NCBI GenBank assembly: GCA_017505525.1
Contig: JAFVPB010000039.1
Location: 124,001-188,000 of the forward strand
DNA from: Clostridia bacterium
GTDB taxonomy: Bacteria; Bacillota; Clostridia; UMGS1883
Direction: 5' to 3'
Length of the DNA stretch: 64,000 nucleotides
This document shows positions 1 to 7,274 of the stretch, piece by piece (position 1 is the first letter of the stretch; the number at the start of each line of letters is the position of its first letter). The notes under the pieces are model-generated. The model did no database searches. It was not told where the DNA came from and saw nothing but the letters and a program-made list of their open reading frames with translations. Both the position numbers and the translations under genes were made by a program.

Positions 1-93
1 AACATAAAATCTAAAAAAAAGCAATATTTACATTTAAAAAAGATATGGTTTGTAATTTGCCAAAAATATATAATTAAAAAGAGGAGTGATTCT

Positions 94-2463
94 ATGAAAA
101 AAATGCACCTTATCGGAAATGCACATCTTGACCCTGTGTGGCTGTGGAGATGGCAGGAAGGATTTTCAGAAATCCTTGCAACCTTTCGCAGCGCACTCGA
201 CAGAATGAAGGATTTCCCTGATTATATTTTTACAAGTGCCTGTTCAGCCTATTACGAGTGGATAGAAAAGATTGACCCGACGATGTTTGAAGAAATTAAA
301 CAGAGGGTGAAGGAAGGTCGCTGGCATATAGTTGGAGGCTGGTATTTGCAACCCGATTGTAATATTCCTGATGGTGAAAGCTTTGCAAGGCACGGATTAA
401 TCGGACAACGCTATTTTAAAGAAAAATTCGGCATTACAGCTAAAACCGGCTACAATGTCGACTCTTTCGGGCACAATGCCGCCTTGCCTAAAATACTAAA
501 AGCAAGCGGTATGGATAATTATACTTTTATGCGACCTTATCCTGAAGAGCAAGGGAGAAGTGAGTCTCTTTTTAAATGGTTAAGTGATGATGGAAGCTTT
601 GTATACGCTTATCGTCTGCCGTTTTTATACTGCATCACGCTGAACGAAATGGAATTGTTTGAAAAAATCAATGAAATGGTACAAAAAGACAATATGGACC
701 ATATGGCTTTCTTCGGCGTTGGAAATCATGGAGGAGGCCCCACGATAAGATTAATTGACGAGATTAACAAGCTTGATATGAATAAAATACTTTCAACTCC
801 TGATCGCTATTTTAAAGAAGCTGATAAAGATAATCTTCCAGTTTTTAATGGAGATTTGCAGCACCATGCAAGAGGTTGCTACAGTGCAGTTTCAAACATT
901 AAAAAAATGAACAGAAAAGGAGAGCACAACCTTTTGGCTGCAGAGAAGTTGTGCGTTATGGCAAAGGAACTGACGGGGATTCCGTATCCTGCAGAAAAAC
1001 TGAAAGAAGCATGGAAAAATCTTTTATTCAATCAATTTCACGATATTATATGCGGTTGTGCTATTAAAAAAGCATATACAGATGCAGAATATCTCTATGG
1101 TGAAATTATGAGCATCACAGAGCACGCGATAAATTCTGCAATGCAAAGTATTGCCTGGAATATTGATACCCTTAAGGGAGAAAAACTGCCGGCTTATAAA
1201 TTAAAAAATTTTAAATTATGGGAGCACGAGGTGCTTGGTACTCCAATTACTGTTTTTAATCCTCACACATGGGCGGTAAGAACTGTTGTGCAGATAAACC
1301 ATAATGCAACAAGAATTGAAGATTCTAAAAACAGGGAAATTCAATTTCAGCTTGTGCGCGGAGATCAAACAAACAGAAATAACGACATATACCACACTGC
1401 TTTCGTTGCTGAAGTGCCTGCTATGGGTTATGCAACCTATCGTCTCTTTGCAGAAAAAGAGAGTGCGATGCCTCAAAACAGCGATATCAGCGTAACGGAA
1501 AGATGCCTTGAAAACAGTAAGATCAGGGTTGTTTTTGATGAAAAAACAGGGGATATTTGTGAGCTTTACGACAAGGAAGATAAAAAGTATATTATAGAAA
1601 AACCTTTAAGAACTATTCTTTTGGATGAAACCTCGTGTGATACATGGGCGCATGATAAGGAAACTCTTGGAGAGAAAATCGGTGAATTTTCCTCGCCAAT
1701 TTTTAAAATCGTGGAAGCAGGACCTGTTCGTGGAAAGCTTAAGGTAAAAACTAGATATAACGAATCTGAAATTGTGCGAGAATATATTATTATTCCACAC
1801 TCAAAAGAAATACGTGTAAGGACAGTGATCGATTTCCACGAAAAGCACAGAACATTAAAATTTACTTTTCCAATGAAAGATGAAAAGATAACTGTAAAAA
1901 TCCCTTATGGTACAATTGAAAAGCAGGGATATAAAGGGGAAGAGCCTTGTGGAAGTTGGTTTGCAAGCGGAAATTTATGTGTTGCTAACGACTCGAAATA
2001 TGGTTATGATACAATGAACGATGAAGTGCGGATGACTGTTTTAAGAAGTGCCGTTTATGCTGATCATTATGGAGAACGCGATGAATTCTGTGAATATATG
2101 GATTTGGGAGTGAGTGAATTTACTTATTCTTTGTTTCCATATACTACAAAAGCAGATTGCGAAAGAAAGGCTGAAGAACTCAATTTCGATCTTCCTCACA
2201 TTATGGGCAGTTTTCACGGAGGCACACTTTCTGAAACGAAAGGTTTTTGTGAGTGTGAAGATAAAAATATTATTATAACTGCAATTAAAAAAGCGGAAGA
2301 TAATGAGGAAAACATTATTCGTTTGTATGAAACGGAAGGGAAATCATCAGCGTCAGAAATCAGGCTTTTTGATAAGACTATTCCAATAATGCTTTCACAT
2401 AACGAGGTTAAGACATACAGTGAAAACGGTAAAGAATTGAATATGTTGGAATGGCAGGTTTAA
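94..2463 (+). CDS. Alpha-mannosidase, glycoside hydrolase family 38
   Basis: This 789-residue protein should hydrolyse alpha-mannosidic bonds in oligosaccharides. The start carries the GH38 metal and active-site motif NAHLDPVWLW (residues 9-18; His11 and Asp13 are expected zinc ligands). The family nucleophile is visible as Asp123 in VDSFGHN, and a further expected ligand as His316 in FNQFHDI. The remainder matches the beta-sandwich half of the family, although the protein is shorter than many bacterial GH38 enzymes of about 1000 residues. There is no signal peptide, so it probably acts in the cytoplasm on imported oligosaccharides. The start is set by GAGGAGTG about 7 bases upstream. The ROK kinase and SIS isomerase follow within 20 bases and form one operon with it. 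The exact linkage preference cannot be read from sequence. Confidence 0.93.
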   Translation: MKKMHLIGNAHLDPVWLWRWQEGFSEILATFRSALDRMKDFPDYIFTSACSAYYEWIEKIDPTMFEEIKQRVKEGRWHIVGGWYLQPDCNIPDGESFARHGLIGQRYFKEKFGITAKTGYNVDSFGHNAALPKILKASGMDNYTFMRPYPEEQGRSESLFKWLSDDGSFVYAYRLPFLYCITLNEMELFEKINEMVQKDNMDHMAFFGVGNHGGGPTIRLIDEINKLDMNKILSTPDRYFKEADKDNLPVFNGDLQHHARGCYSAVSNIKKMNRKGEHNLLAAEKLCVMAKELTGIPYPAEKLKEAWKNLLFNQFHDIICGCAIKKAYTDAEYLYGEIMSITEHAINSAMQSIAWNIDTLKGEKLPAYKLKNFKLWEHEVLGTPITVFNPHTWAVRTVVQINHNATRIEDSKNREIQFQLVRGDQTNRNNDIYHTAFVAEVPAMGYATYRLFAEKESAMPQNSDISVTERCLENSKIRVVFDEKTGDICELYDKEDKKYIIEKPLRTILLDETSCDTWAHDKETLGEKIGEFSSPIFKIVEAGPVRGKLKVKTRYNESEIVREYIIIPHSKEIRVRTVIDFHEKHRTLKFTFPMKDEKITVKIPYGTIEKQGYKGEEPCGSWFASGNLCVANDSKYGYDTMNDEVRMTVLRSAVYADHYGERDEFCEYMDLGVSEFTYSLFPYTTKADCERKAEELNFDLPHIMGSFHGGTLSETKGFCECEDKNIIITAIKKAEDNEENIIRLYETEGKSSASEIRLFDKTIPIMLSHNEVKTYSENGKELNMLEWQV

Positions 2464-2475
2464 TTGGGGGTAAAA

Positions 2476-3414
2476 ATGAATTATTTAGGTATAGATATCG
2501 GTGGAACAAAGTGCGCTGTTGTGCTTGGTGATGAAAAGGGAAATATATTAAAAAAAGAGTTGTACGCTACATCAACAGTGCATGACACTCTTAACTGGAT
2601 TGTTGATACTGCTGAAAAACTAAAGGGTGAGAGCAGGGCAATTGGTATAAGCTGCGGGGGACCTCTCGATTCAAAAAAAGGAATTATACTATCTCCTCCA
2701 AATCTTCCGGGATGGGATGAAATAGAAATCGTGAAAATCCTTGAAGACAGATTAAATATTCCCGCTTTTCTTTGTAACGACGCCAATGCTTGCGCCATCG
2801 CAGAAATGAAATTCGGTGCGGGAAGAGGATGCAGAAATATGGTGTTTCTCACGTTTGGAACAGGGCTTGGCGCAGGGCTGATTTTAAATGGTGAACTGTA
2901 TGCAGGCGCTTGTGATATGGCGGGAGAGGTCGGGCATATAAGGCTGAGTGAATCCGGACCTGTGGGATATGGAAAATCAGGCTCGTTTGAGGGGTTTTGC
3001 TCGGGCGGAGGAATTAAACAGCTTGGAGCAGCTTACGCCCTGGAAAAGTTGCAGATGGGAAAAAAAGTTTCTTTTTGTGAAGATATTTCAAAACTTGATT
3101 TAATAAGTGCCAAACTGATTGGCCAAAAAGCAGATGAAGGAGAACAAGATGCTATCGAGGTTTTTGAAATCTGCGGAGAAAAGCTTGGACATGGATTAAG
3201 CATCTTGATTGATATTTTGAATCCTGAAAAAATTGTGATTGGAAGCATTTATCAAAGATGTGAACATCTATTAACTCGTTCTATGGATAAGGTTCTTAAA
3301 AAAGAATGCCTTGCGGCTTCGTACGACGCCTGCAAGGTTGTTGCGGCAGAATTAAAAGAAAATATTGGTGATATAGCGGCTCTATCGGTGGCGGCTATGT
3401 TTGGAAAGGAATAA
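2476..3414 (+). CDS. ROK-family sugar kinase
   Basis: This 312-residue protein probably phosphorylates a hexose, perhaps mannose released by the upstream mannosidase. The ATP-binding motif GIDIGGTK is near the N-terminus, the catalytic aspartate lies in LCNDANA, and the second phosphate motif is FGTGLGAG followed by EVGHI. The usual ROK zinc motif (CxCGxxGCxE) is not conserved: the corresponding segment reads GYGKSGSFEGFCSGGG, so the structural zinc site appears lost. An in-frame TTG at 2464 would add four residues, but GGGGG at 2466-2470 is correctly spaced for ATG 2476. The gene starts 12 bases after the mannosidase stop and overlaps no neighbour. Substrate is inferred from context; glucokinase or N-acetylmannosamine kinase are alternatives. 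Confidence 0.88.
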   Translation: MNYLGIDIGGTKCAVVLGDEKGNILKKELYATSTVHDTLNWIVDTAEKLKGESRAIGISCGGPLDSKKGIILSPPNLPGWDEIEIVKILEDRLNIPAFLCNDANACAIAEMKFGAGRGCRNMVFLTFGTGLGAGLILNGELYAGACDMAGEVGHIRLSESGPVGYGKSGSFEGFCSGGGIKQLGAAYALEKLQMGKKVSFCEDISKLDLISAKLIGQKADEGEQDAIEVFEICGEKLGHGLSILIDILNPEKIVIGSIYQRCEHLLTRSMDKVLKKECLAASYDACKVVAAELKENIGDIAALSVAAMFGKE

Positions 3415-3418
3415 AATA

Positions 3419-4015
3419 ATGCAAAATTTATTAAACAGATACCCAAAACTTGAAGCTTGCAAGGAGGATATAGAGAAAGCGTTAAGGCTTGTAATTGATA
3501 CGTACGAAAATGGCGGGAAGATTTTGGTTTGCGGCAATGGCGGAAGCGCGGCAGACAGTGAACATATTGTAGGAGAGCTTATGAAAGGTTTTGTAAGCAA
3601 GCGCACAGTTAAAAATGAAAATATACCATTCGAAATCAAAAAACATCTTCAGGGAGCACTTCCTGCAATATCCCTTCCAAGTCAGGTGGCAGTGCTTTCA
3701 GCTTATATAAACGATGTTGAACCTGAAATGATGTATGCTCAGCTTGTGTATGGCTATGGAAGAAAAGAGGATTTACTGATAGGTTTGTCAACCTCAGGTA
3801 ATTCAAAAAATGTAGTTAATGCCGTGAAGGTTGCAAATGCGCTTGGAATGAAAACTCTATCACTCACCGGTGAAAACGGCGGAGCCCTTGCAAGAATTTC
3901 AAATGTAACAGTAAAAGTTCCTGAAACAGAAACATACAAGGTTCAGGAATATCATCTGCCCGTGTATCATTATCTTTGCCTTAAAGCGGAAGAACATTTT
4001 TTTCAGCATAATTGA
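3419..4015 (+). CDS. SIS-domain sugar-phosphate isomerase, GmhA-like
   Basis: This 198-residue protein has a single SIS (sugar isomerase) domain. Phosphate-binding motifs are CGNGGSAADSEHI and LSTSGNSKNV, in the arrangement seen in sedoheptulose-7-phosphate isomerase GmhA. It ends in a family-typical helix with HLPVYHYLCLKAEEHFF. ATG 3419 is chosen because GGAAAGGA (3403-3410) sits 8 bases upstream; an in-frame TTG at 3401 would overlap the ROK gene. In this operon it more likely isomerises or handles a hexose phosphate than makes heptose for LPS, since a Gram-positive cell lacks LPS, but S-layer glycan heptose synthesis is possible. Its stop codon lies inside the -35 box of the next promoter. 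Confidence 0.85.
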   Translation: MQNLLNRYPKLEACKEDIEKALRLVIDTYENGGKILVCGNGGSAADSEHIVGELMKGFVSKRTVKNENIPFEIKKHLQGALPAISLPSQVAVLSAYINDVEPEMMYAQLVYGYGRKEDLLIGLSTSGNSKNVVNAVKVANALGMKTLSLTGENGGALARISNVTVKVPETETYKVQEYHLPVYHYLCLKAEEHFFQHN

Positions 4016-4040
4016 CTTTTGCCCCCTTTGACTTTATAAT
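4012..4040 (+). promoter_or_regulatory. Strong sigma-A promoter for gdpD, inside a hairpin
   Basis: TTGACT (4012-4017), a 17-base spacer, then TATAAT (4035-4040). The -35 box overlaps the stop of the SIS gene, and the -10 box lies mostly in the loop of the 4022-4054 hairpin. The start point would fall near 4047, giving a leader of about 15 bases. Confidence 0.8.
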
Positions 4041-4054
4041 ATAGTCAAAGGGGG
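4022..4054 (+). terminator. Terminator hairpin whose 3' arm is also the gdpD ribosome binding site
   Basis: A perfect 12-bp stem, CCCCCTTTGACT (4022-4033) against AGTCAAAGGGGG (4043-4054), has a 9-base loop and is followed by TTTT. It should end transcription of the mannosidase operon. The GGGGG of the 3' arm is 7 bases from the ATG at 4062, so it doubles as the Shine-Dalgarno sequence of the next gene. Confidence 0.82.
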
Positions 4055-4061
4055 TTTTATA

Positions 4062-4766
4062 ATGATTAACTTTGCTCACAGAGGTGCAAGTGAATACGCA
4101 CCTGAAAATACATTATCGTCTTTTTATCTTGGTCTTTTACAGGGCGCAAACGGAATAGAAACCGACGTGCAGAGAACTAAAGACGGCGTGCTTGTGCTTT
4201 TTCACGATGATACGGTTGACAGAGTAACCGATGGCAGCGGAAAGCTTTGTGATTTCACGCTTGAAGAACTTAAGAAGCTTAAAGTTTATGGGAACAATAC
4301 CACAGGCTTTTACGATAGAATAGTTACTCTTCGTGAATTTTTAGAAAAGTTTTCAAATTACGATATAACCTTTGCCATAGAATTGAAAGGTGCAGGAGTG
4401 GAAGAAGAAACTCTTTCTATGATTGAAGAATTTGGTATTATGGAAAAAACAACCTTTACAAGCTTTAAATTTGATTACATAAAGAAAATTAAGGAATTAA
4501 ATAAAAATGCAAGGGTTGGATGGCTGACGGATGACATAACAGATGATGCCGTTGAAAGATTAAAAGAAATCGGCGGAGAAGAAATGTGCCCCAAAGCTGA
4601 AACAGTTACAAATGACCTTATGAAAAAGTGGAGAAGTGAAAGCCTTGGAGTAAGAGCGTGGGGAGTTTCTGATGTTTCACTTATGAAAAAAATGTGTGAT
4701 TTAAAGGTTGACGGAATGACAGTTAATTTCCCCGACAGATTATTTCAGTATATCAATTCTTTGTAA
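4062..4766 (+). CDS. Glycerophosphodiester phosphodiesterase
   Basis: This 234-residue protein should cleave glycerophosphodiesters to glycerol-3-phosphate and an alcohol. It has the GDPD-family signature: FAHRGASEYAPENT at the N-terminus (catalytic His-Arg), ETDVQRTKDG with the metal-binding Glu and Asp, and FHDDTVDR with the second catalytic His. The length fits the cytoplasmic single-domain family, and there is no signal peptide. It has its own promoter. No terminator follows directly; instead a hairpin array begins about 60 bases later. Its last 15 codons recur as a diverged copy at 7121-7170. Confidence 0.92.
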   Translation: MINFAHRGASEYAPENTLSSFYLGLLQGANGIETDVQRTKDGVLVLFHDDTVDRVTDGSGKLCDFTLEELKKLKVYGNNTTGFYDRIVTLREFLEKFSNYDITFAIELKGAGVEEETLSMIEEFGIMEKTTFTSFKFDYIKKIKELNKNARVGWLTDDITDDAVERLKEIGGEEMCPKAETVTNDLMKKWRSESLGVRAWGVSDVSLMKKMCDLKVDGMTVNFPDRLFQYINSL

Positions 4767-4769
4767 ATG
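4717..4769 (+). repeat. Direct repeat, copy 1: 3' end of gdpD
   Basis: These 53 bases match 7121-7173 at 47 of 53 positions by eye, with no gaps. Here they are the intact end of the phosphodiesterase gene. The two copies bracket about 2.35 kb of inserted-looking sequence. Confidence 0.9.
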
Positions 4770-4802
4770 AATAAAACAGGTAATAAAATCAGTGCGTTTA
4801 TC

Positions 4803-4831
4803 TTGAATGAATGTAATATTTATGGTAGAAT
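4803..4831 (+). promoter_or_regulatory. Putative promoter reading into the hairpin array
   Basis: TTGAAT (4803-4808), 17-base spacer, TAGAAT (4826-4831). Transcription would start at or just inside the first hairpin (4828-4856) and run through the array into the four-helix-bundle gene. Confidence 0.5.
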
Positions 4832-5035
4832 AGATTTAACAAAGTTAAATCTATTCAGCTAAATTCGCCTGACGGCGAGCTAAATGTGCTAAAGCACGCT
4901 AAATTACTTCGTAGCTAAATTGACCTTCGGTCAGCTAAAAGGCGAATTTAATTTAGCTGTTTTGAAAAAACAATTTAGCTATGGAGCGAAGCGGAATTAT
5001 TTAGCTTTGAACTTTAGTTCAAAATTTAGCTAAAA
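4828..5035 (+). repeat. Array of different hairpins separated by AGCTAAAT / ATTTAGCT units
   Basis: An entry hairpin (13-bp stem 4828-4840 with 4844-4856) is followed by copies of AGCTAAAT at 4857, 4878, 4897 (variant CGCTAAAT), 4913 and 4933. Inverted copies ATTTAGCT lie at 4951, 4973, 4999 and 5024. Short palindromes with unrelated sequences lie between them: CGCC-TGAC-GGCG, GTGCT-AA-AGCAC, TAC-TTC-GTA, TGACC-TTC-GGTCA, TGTTTT-GAA-AAAACA and TTTGAAC-TTTA-GTTCAAA. A longer arm, AGCTAAATTCGCC (4857-4869), can pair with GGCGAATTTA plus ATTTAGCT (4941-4958) and enclose four of the hairpins. The array ends directly before the four-helix-bundle gene, so it is probably an RNA element or a DNA recognition structure of one unit with that gene. 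Confidence 0.85.
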
Positions 5036-5041
5036 AGAATT

Positions 5042-5416
5042 ATGGGATGTGAAGATATGGCAGAAAGCATAATGCTTGATAAAGCAAAAGATTTTGCAGT
5101 TGAAATTATAAATATGTGCAAAGACATAAAGGAAACAAAAAGAGAAAGTGTTTTAACAAATCAGCTTATGCGTTCGGGAACATCAATCGGTGCCAATATT
5201 CACGAATCAAAATATGCACATGGCACAGCTGATTTTATTTCAAAAATGCAAATTGCTTTAAAAGAATGTTATGAGTCAGAATATTGGTTGGAACTTCTTA
5301 GCAGGACAGGATATATTGATGACGAACAATATAAATCAATAATAAACAATTGCGGACAAATTCGTAGGATGTTGATTTCATCAATTAATACAGTTAAAGA
5401 GAAATCTCAAAAATGA
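5042..5416 (+). CDS. Four-helix-bundle protein, 23S rRNA intervening-sequence (S23) family
   Basis: This 124-residue, almost wholly helical protein has the signature of the S23/IVP and bAvd-like four-helix-bundle family: AKDFAVEIINMCK, SVLTNQLMRSGTSIGANIHESKYA, DFISKMQIALKECYESEYWLELL, and a C-terminal helix around CGQIRRMLISSINTVKE. Members were first found encoded in intervening sequences of 23S rRNA, and relatives (Avd) bind RNA and reverse transcriptase in diversity-generating retroelements. No reverse transcriptase or rRNA is seen here. ATG 5042 and ATG 5057 are both possible; neither has a strong ribosome binding site. It follows the hairpin array within 7 bases, suggesting that it binds that structured RNA or DNA. 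Confidence 0.85.
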   Translation: MGCEDMAESIMLDKAKDFAVEIINMCKDIKETKRESVLTNQLMRSGTSIGANIHESKYAHGTADFISKMQIALKECYESEYWLELLSRTGYIDDEQYKSIINNCGQIRRMLISSINTVKEKSQK

Positions 5417-5452
5417 GGTGAAAATTAATGAAGAAAAACTATTTCATTATAT

Positions 5453-5563
5453 ATGCAAGCGAATAATTTAAAATTATCAGTAGGAACGCATAGATTTAAT
5501 AGAGTAGATGGAACATTAGAAGAATATTTGAACGAAGAATTTAAGTTTGAAACTATTAAATAA
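5453..5563 (+). CDS. Short ORF of 36 codons, unknown
   Basis: An ATG-to-stop frame encodes 36 residues beginning MQANNLKLSVG and ending KFETIK. No clear ribosome binding site lies before this ATG; a GAGGTGAAAATTA site upstream instead serves ATG 5428, which opens only 12 codons in another frame. It could be the remnant of a larger gene broken when the block at 4767-7120 formed. I do not recognise it. Confidence 0.3.
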   Translation: MQANNLKLSVGTHRFNRVDGTLEEYLNEEFKFETIK

Positions 5564-5621
5564 ATGTCATCTAAATCGTTCACTGATTCTATAATTATTT
5601 CATCAAAGATGAAATCAAGAT

Positions 5622-5711
5622 ATGAATTCCGGAGAATTTGCTATATCTTATAAACGGCTTGATATGTTGCCTGCAGCAAGAATTTATATCATAAAAGGAG
5701 TAAAAAAATGA
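5622..5711 (+). CDS. Short ORF of 29 codons overlapping the transporter start (ATGA)
   Basis: This frame begins MNSGEFAISYKRLD and ends KGVKK, with its TGA overlapping the transporter ATG at 5708. The transporter ribosome binding site AAAAGGAG lies within it, as in translational coupling or a leader peptide. It has no good ribosome binding site of its own. It may be the last codons of a lost upstream operon gene. Function unknown. Confidence 0.35.
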   Translation: MNSGEFAISYKRLDMLPAARIYIIKGVKK

Positions 5712-7075
5712 ACAGAGAAAAATTTTCTTCACGACTTGGCTTCATTCTGATTTCAGCAGGATGTGCCATTGGATTGGGAAATGTATATCGTTTCCCGATT
5801 TTAGCAGGGTCCTATGGTGGTGCATTATTTGTTTTAATCTACATTGGATTTCTTCTTTTGCTTGGACTTCCAATTATGACAATGGAGCTTTCAGTAGGCC
5901 GTGCAAGCCAGAGAAGTATAGCATCGTCTTTTGACAAATTGGAAAAACCCGGTCAGAAATGGCATTTAATCAAGTATCTTGGTATTGCAGGAAACTATAT
6001 TCTTATGATGTTTTATACCACAATATCAGCTTGGATGATAATATATTTCTGTAAGTATGCATCCGGTTCAATACTTGAGTATACCACAGCTGAAGAACTT
6101 GGAAATGTTTTTGGTGAAGTTGTAAGCAATTCCGGCTTGCTTTTTATGTTTAATGCAATTGTTATTCTTGTTTGCTTTGGAATTTGTTCTTTAGGTCTTC
6201 AAAATGGCGTTGAAAAAATTACCAAGGGAATGATGCTTGCTCTGCTTGTGCTGATGATTGCTCTTGCAATATATTCATGCACACTTTCAAATGCAGCAGA
6301 AGGACTTAAATTTTATCTTATACCTAATACAGATGGCATTAAGCAATATGGATTGTGGCAAGTTATAACAGCAGCAATGGGTCAGGCTTTCTTCACTCTT
6401 AGTATTGGTATAGGTTCTATTGCTATTTTTGGTAGTTATATTGATAAAGAGCGCAGTCTTACAGGCGAAGCTATCACTATTATGTCGCTCGATACGTTTG
6501 TTGCTTTAACCTCGGGACTTATTATTTTCCCTGCTTGTTTCACCTACAACAATGGAGTTACGGCAGATGCCTCCACGGTTGGTGCAAGCTTTCTCTTCAC
6601 AACTCTTTCCAGTATATTCAATGCTATGCCCGGCGGCAGAATAATTGGTGCGCTTTTCTTTGTTTTTATGATTTTTGCGGCACTTTCCACCGTTATAGCA
6701 GTATTTGAGAATATTATTTCATTTTGGCTGGAGCTTACAAAATTCAATAGAAAAACAGTTTCTATAATAAATATAATTCTTATGCTTGTTCTTACTGCTC
6801 CGTGTATTCTTGGATTTACGGCGTGGAGTGGTTTCCAGATTGGTGGAAAAGGAATTATGGACCTTGAAGATTTTCTTGTATCCAATGTTTTGCTCCCTGT
6901 TGGCAGCTTGGTCTATGTTTTATTCTGCACAAGCAGATACGGTTGGGGATGGAACAAGTATTTTGAAGAAGTTAATGCAGGAAAAGGCCTTAAAATGGCA
7001 AAGTGGCTCAGACCTTACTTATCATTTGTGTTGCCGCTTATAATAATAGTGATATTGGTTATATCGGTATTCTGA
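5708..7075 (+). CDS. Sodium-dependent amino-acid transporter, NSS/SNF family
   Basis: This 455-residue membrane protein is a neurotransmitter:sodium symporter homologue that should import an amino acid with Na+. TM1 carries the unwound substrate and sodium motif GCAIGLGNVYRFP (residues 18-30), and TM6 has TLSIGIGSIAIFGSY. About 11-12 hydrophobic segments are visible, and the length equals that of the bacterial MhsT/TnaT/Tyt1 subgroup (about 450), which moves aromatic or other hydrophobic amino acids. AAAAGGAG is well spaced for ATG 5708. It lies alone between the four-helix-bundle gene and the gdpD remnant, so it may have arrived as cargo of that block. The substrate cannot be told from sequence. 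Confidence 0.92.
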   Translation: MNREKFSSRLGFILISAGCAIGLGNVYRFPILAGSYGGALFVLIYIGFLLLLGLPIMTMELSVGRASQRSIASSFDKLEKPGQKWHLIKYLGIAGNYILMMFYTTISAWMIIYFCKYASGSILEYTTAEELGNVFGEVVSNSGLLFMFNAIVILVCFGICSLGLQNGVEKITKGMMLALLVLMIALAIYSCTLSNAAEGLKFYLIPNTDGIKQYGLWQVITAAMGQAFFTLSIGIGSIAIFGSYIDKERSLTGEAITIMSLDTFVALTSGLIIFPACFTYNNGVTADASTVGASFLFTTLSSIFNAMPGGRIIGALFFVFMIFAALSTVIAVFENIISFWLELTKFNRKTVSIINIILMLVLTAPCILGFTAWSGFQIGGKGIMDLEDFLVSNVLLPVGSLVYVLFCTSRYGWGWNKYFEEVNAGKGLKMAKWLRPYLSFVLPLIIIVILVISVF

Positions 7076-7120
7076 TGTAATCAAAACTAAAAAGTGAATC
7101 GATTATTGTAACAGATTAAA

Positions 7121-7170
7121 TGATAGTTTATTTCCCCGACAGATTATTTCAGCATATAAATACTTTATAA
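7121..7170 (+). pseudogene. 3' remnant of a glycerophosphodiester phosphodiesterase gene
   Basis: The last 15 codons, reading VYFPDRLFQHINTL then TAA, match the end of the intact gene (VNFPDRLFQYINSL). The nucleotide repeat spans 7121-7173. Nothing upstream of it belongs to that gene. Its stop codon begins the stem of a strong terminator, suggesting that this is the original end of the gene or of a deleted paralogue. Confidence 0.85.
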
Positions 7171-7213
7171 ATGTTAAAAGCAAGCAGAATTTTCTGCTTG
7201 CTTTTAACATTTA
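7168..7213 (+). terminator. Strong bidirectional-type terminator
   Basis: A perfect 22-bp inverted repeat (7168-7189 with 7192-7213) has AAAAGC/GCTTTT within its arms and a 2-base spacer. It begins with the stop codon of the gdpD remnant and separates the transporter block from the SLH gene. Confidence 0.8.
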
Positions 7214-7216
7214 TGG

Positions 7217-7244
7217 TTGAAAAAATTTTGTTGTATGGTATAAT
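7217..7244 (+). promoter_or_regulatory. Promoter of the SLH protein gene at 7275
   Basis: TTGAAA (7217-7222), 16-base spacer, TATAAT (7239-7244), 31 bases before the ATG. Confidence 0.6.
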
Positions 7245-7274
7245 TAATTTAATATGTATATAGGAGGAATAACA

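Noticed and set aside
36-74. Promoter before the mannosidase gene
   Set aside because: A TATAAT is present at 69-74, but no acceptable -35 box is found at 16-18 bases; the operon may begin outside the window.
4857-5035. Hairpin array considered as a CRISPR array
   Set aside because: The repeated unit is only 8 bases, appears in both orientations, and the intervening sequences are themselves palindromes of variable length. No cas genes are present.
5042-5416. Diversity-generating retroelement with Avd
   Set aside because: The protein is Avd-like in fold, but no reverse transcriptase, template repeat or variable repeat was found.
5570-5707. Riboswitch before the amino-acid transporter
   Set aside because: Small stems are present (TTTCATC/GATGAAA, GATAT/ATATC), but I could not match purine, lysine, glycine or SAM riboswitch cores.
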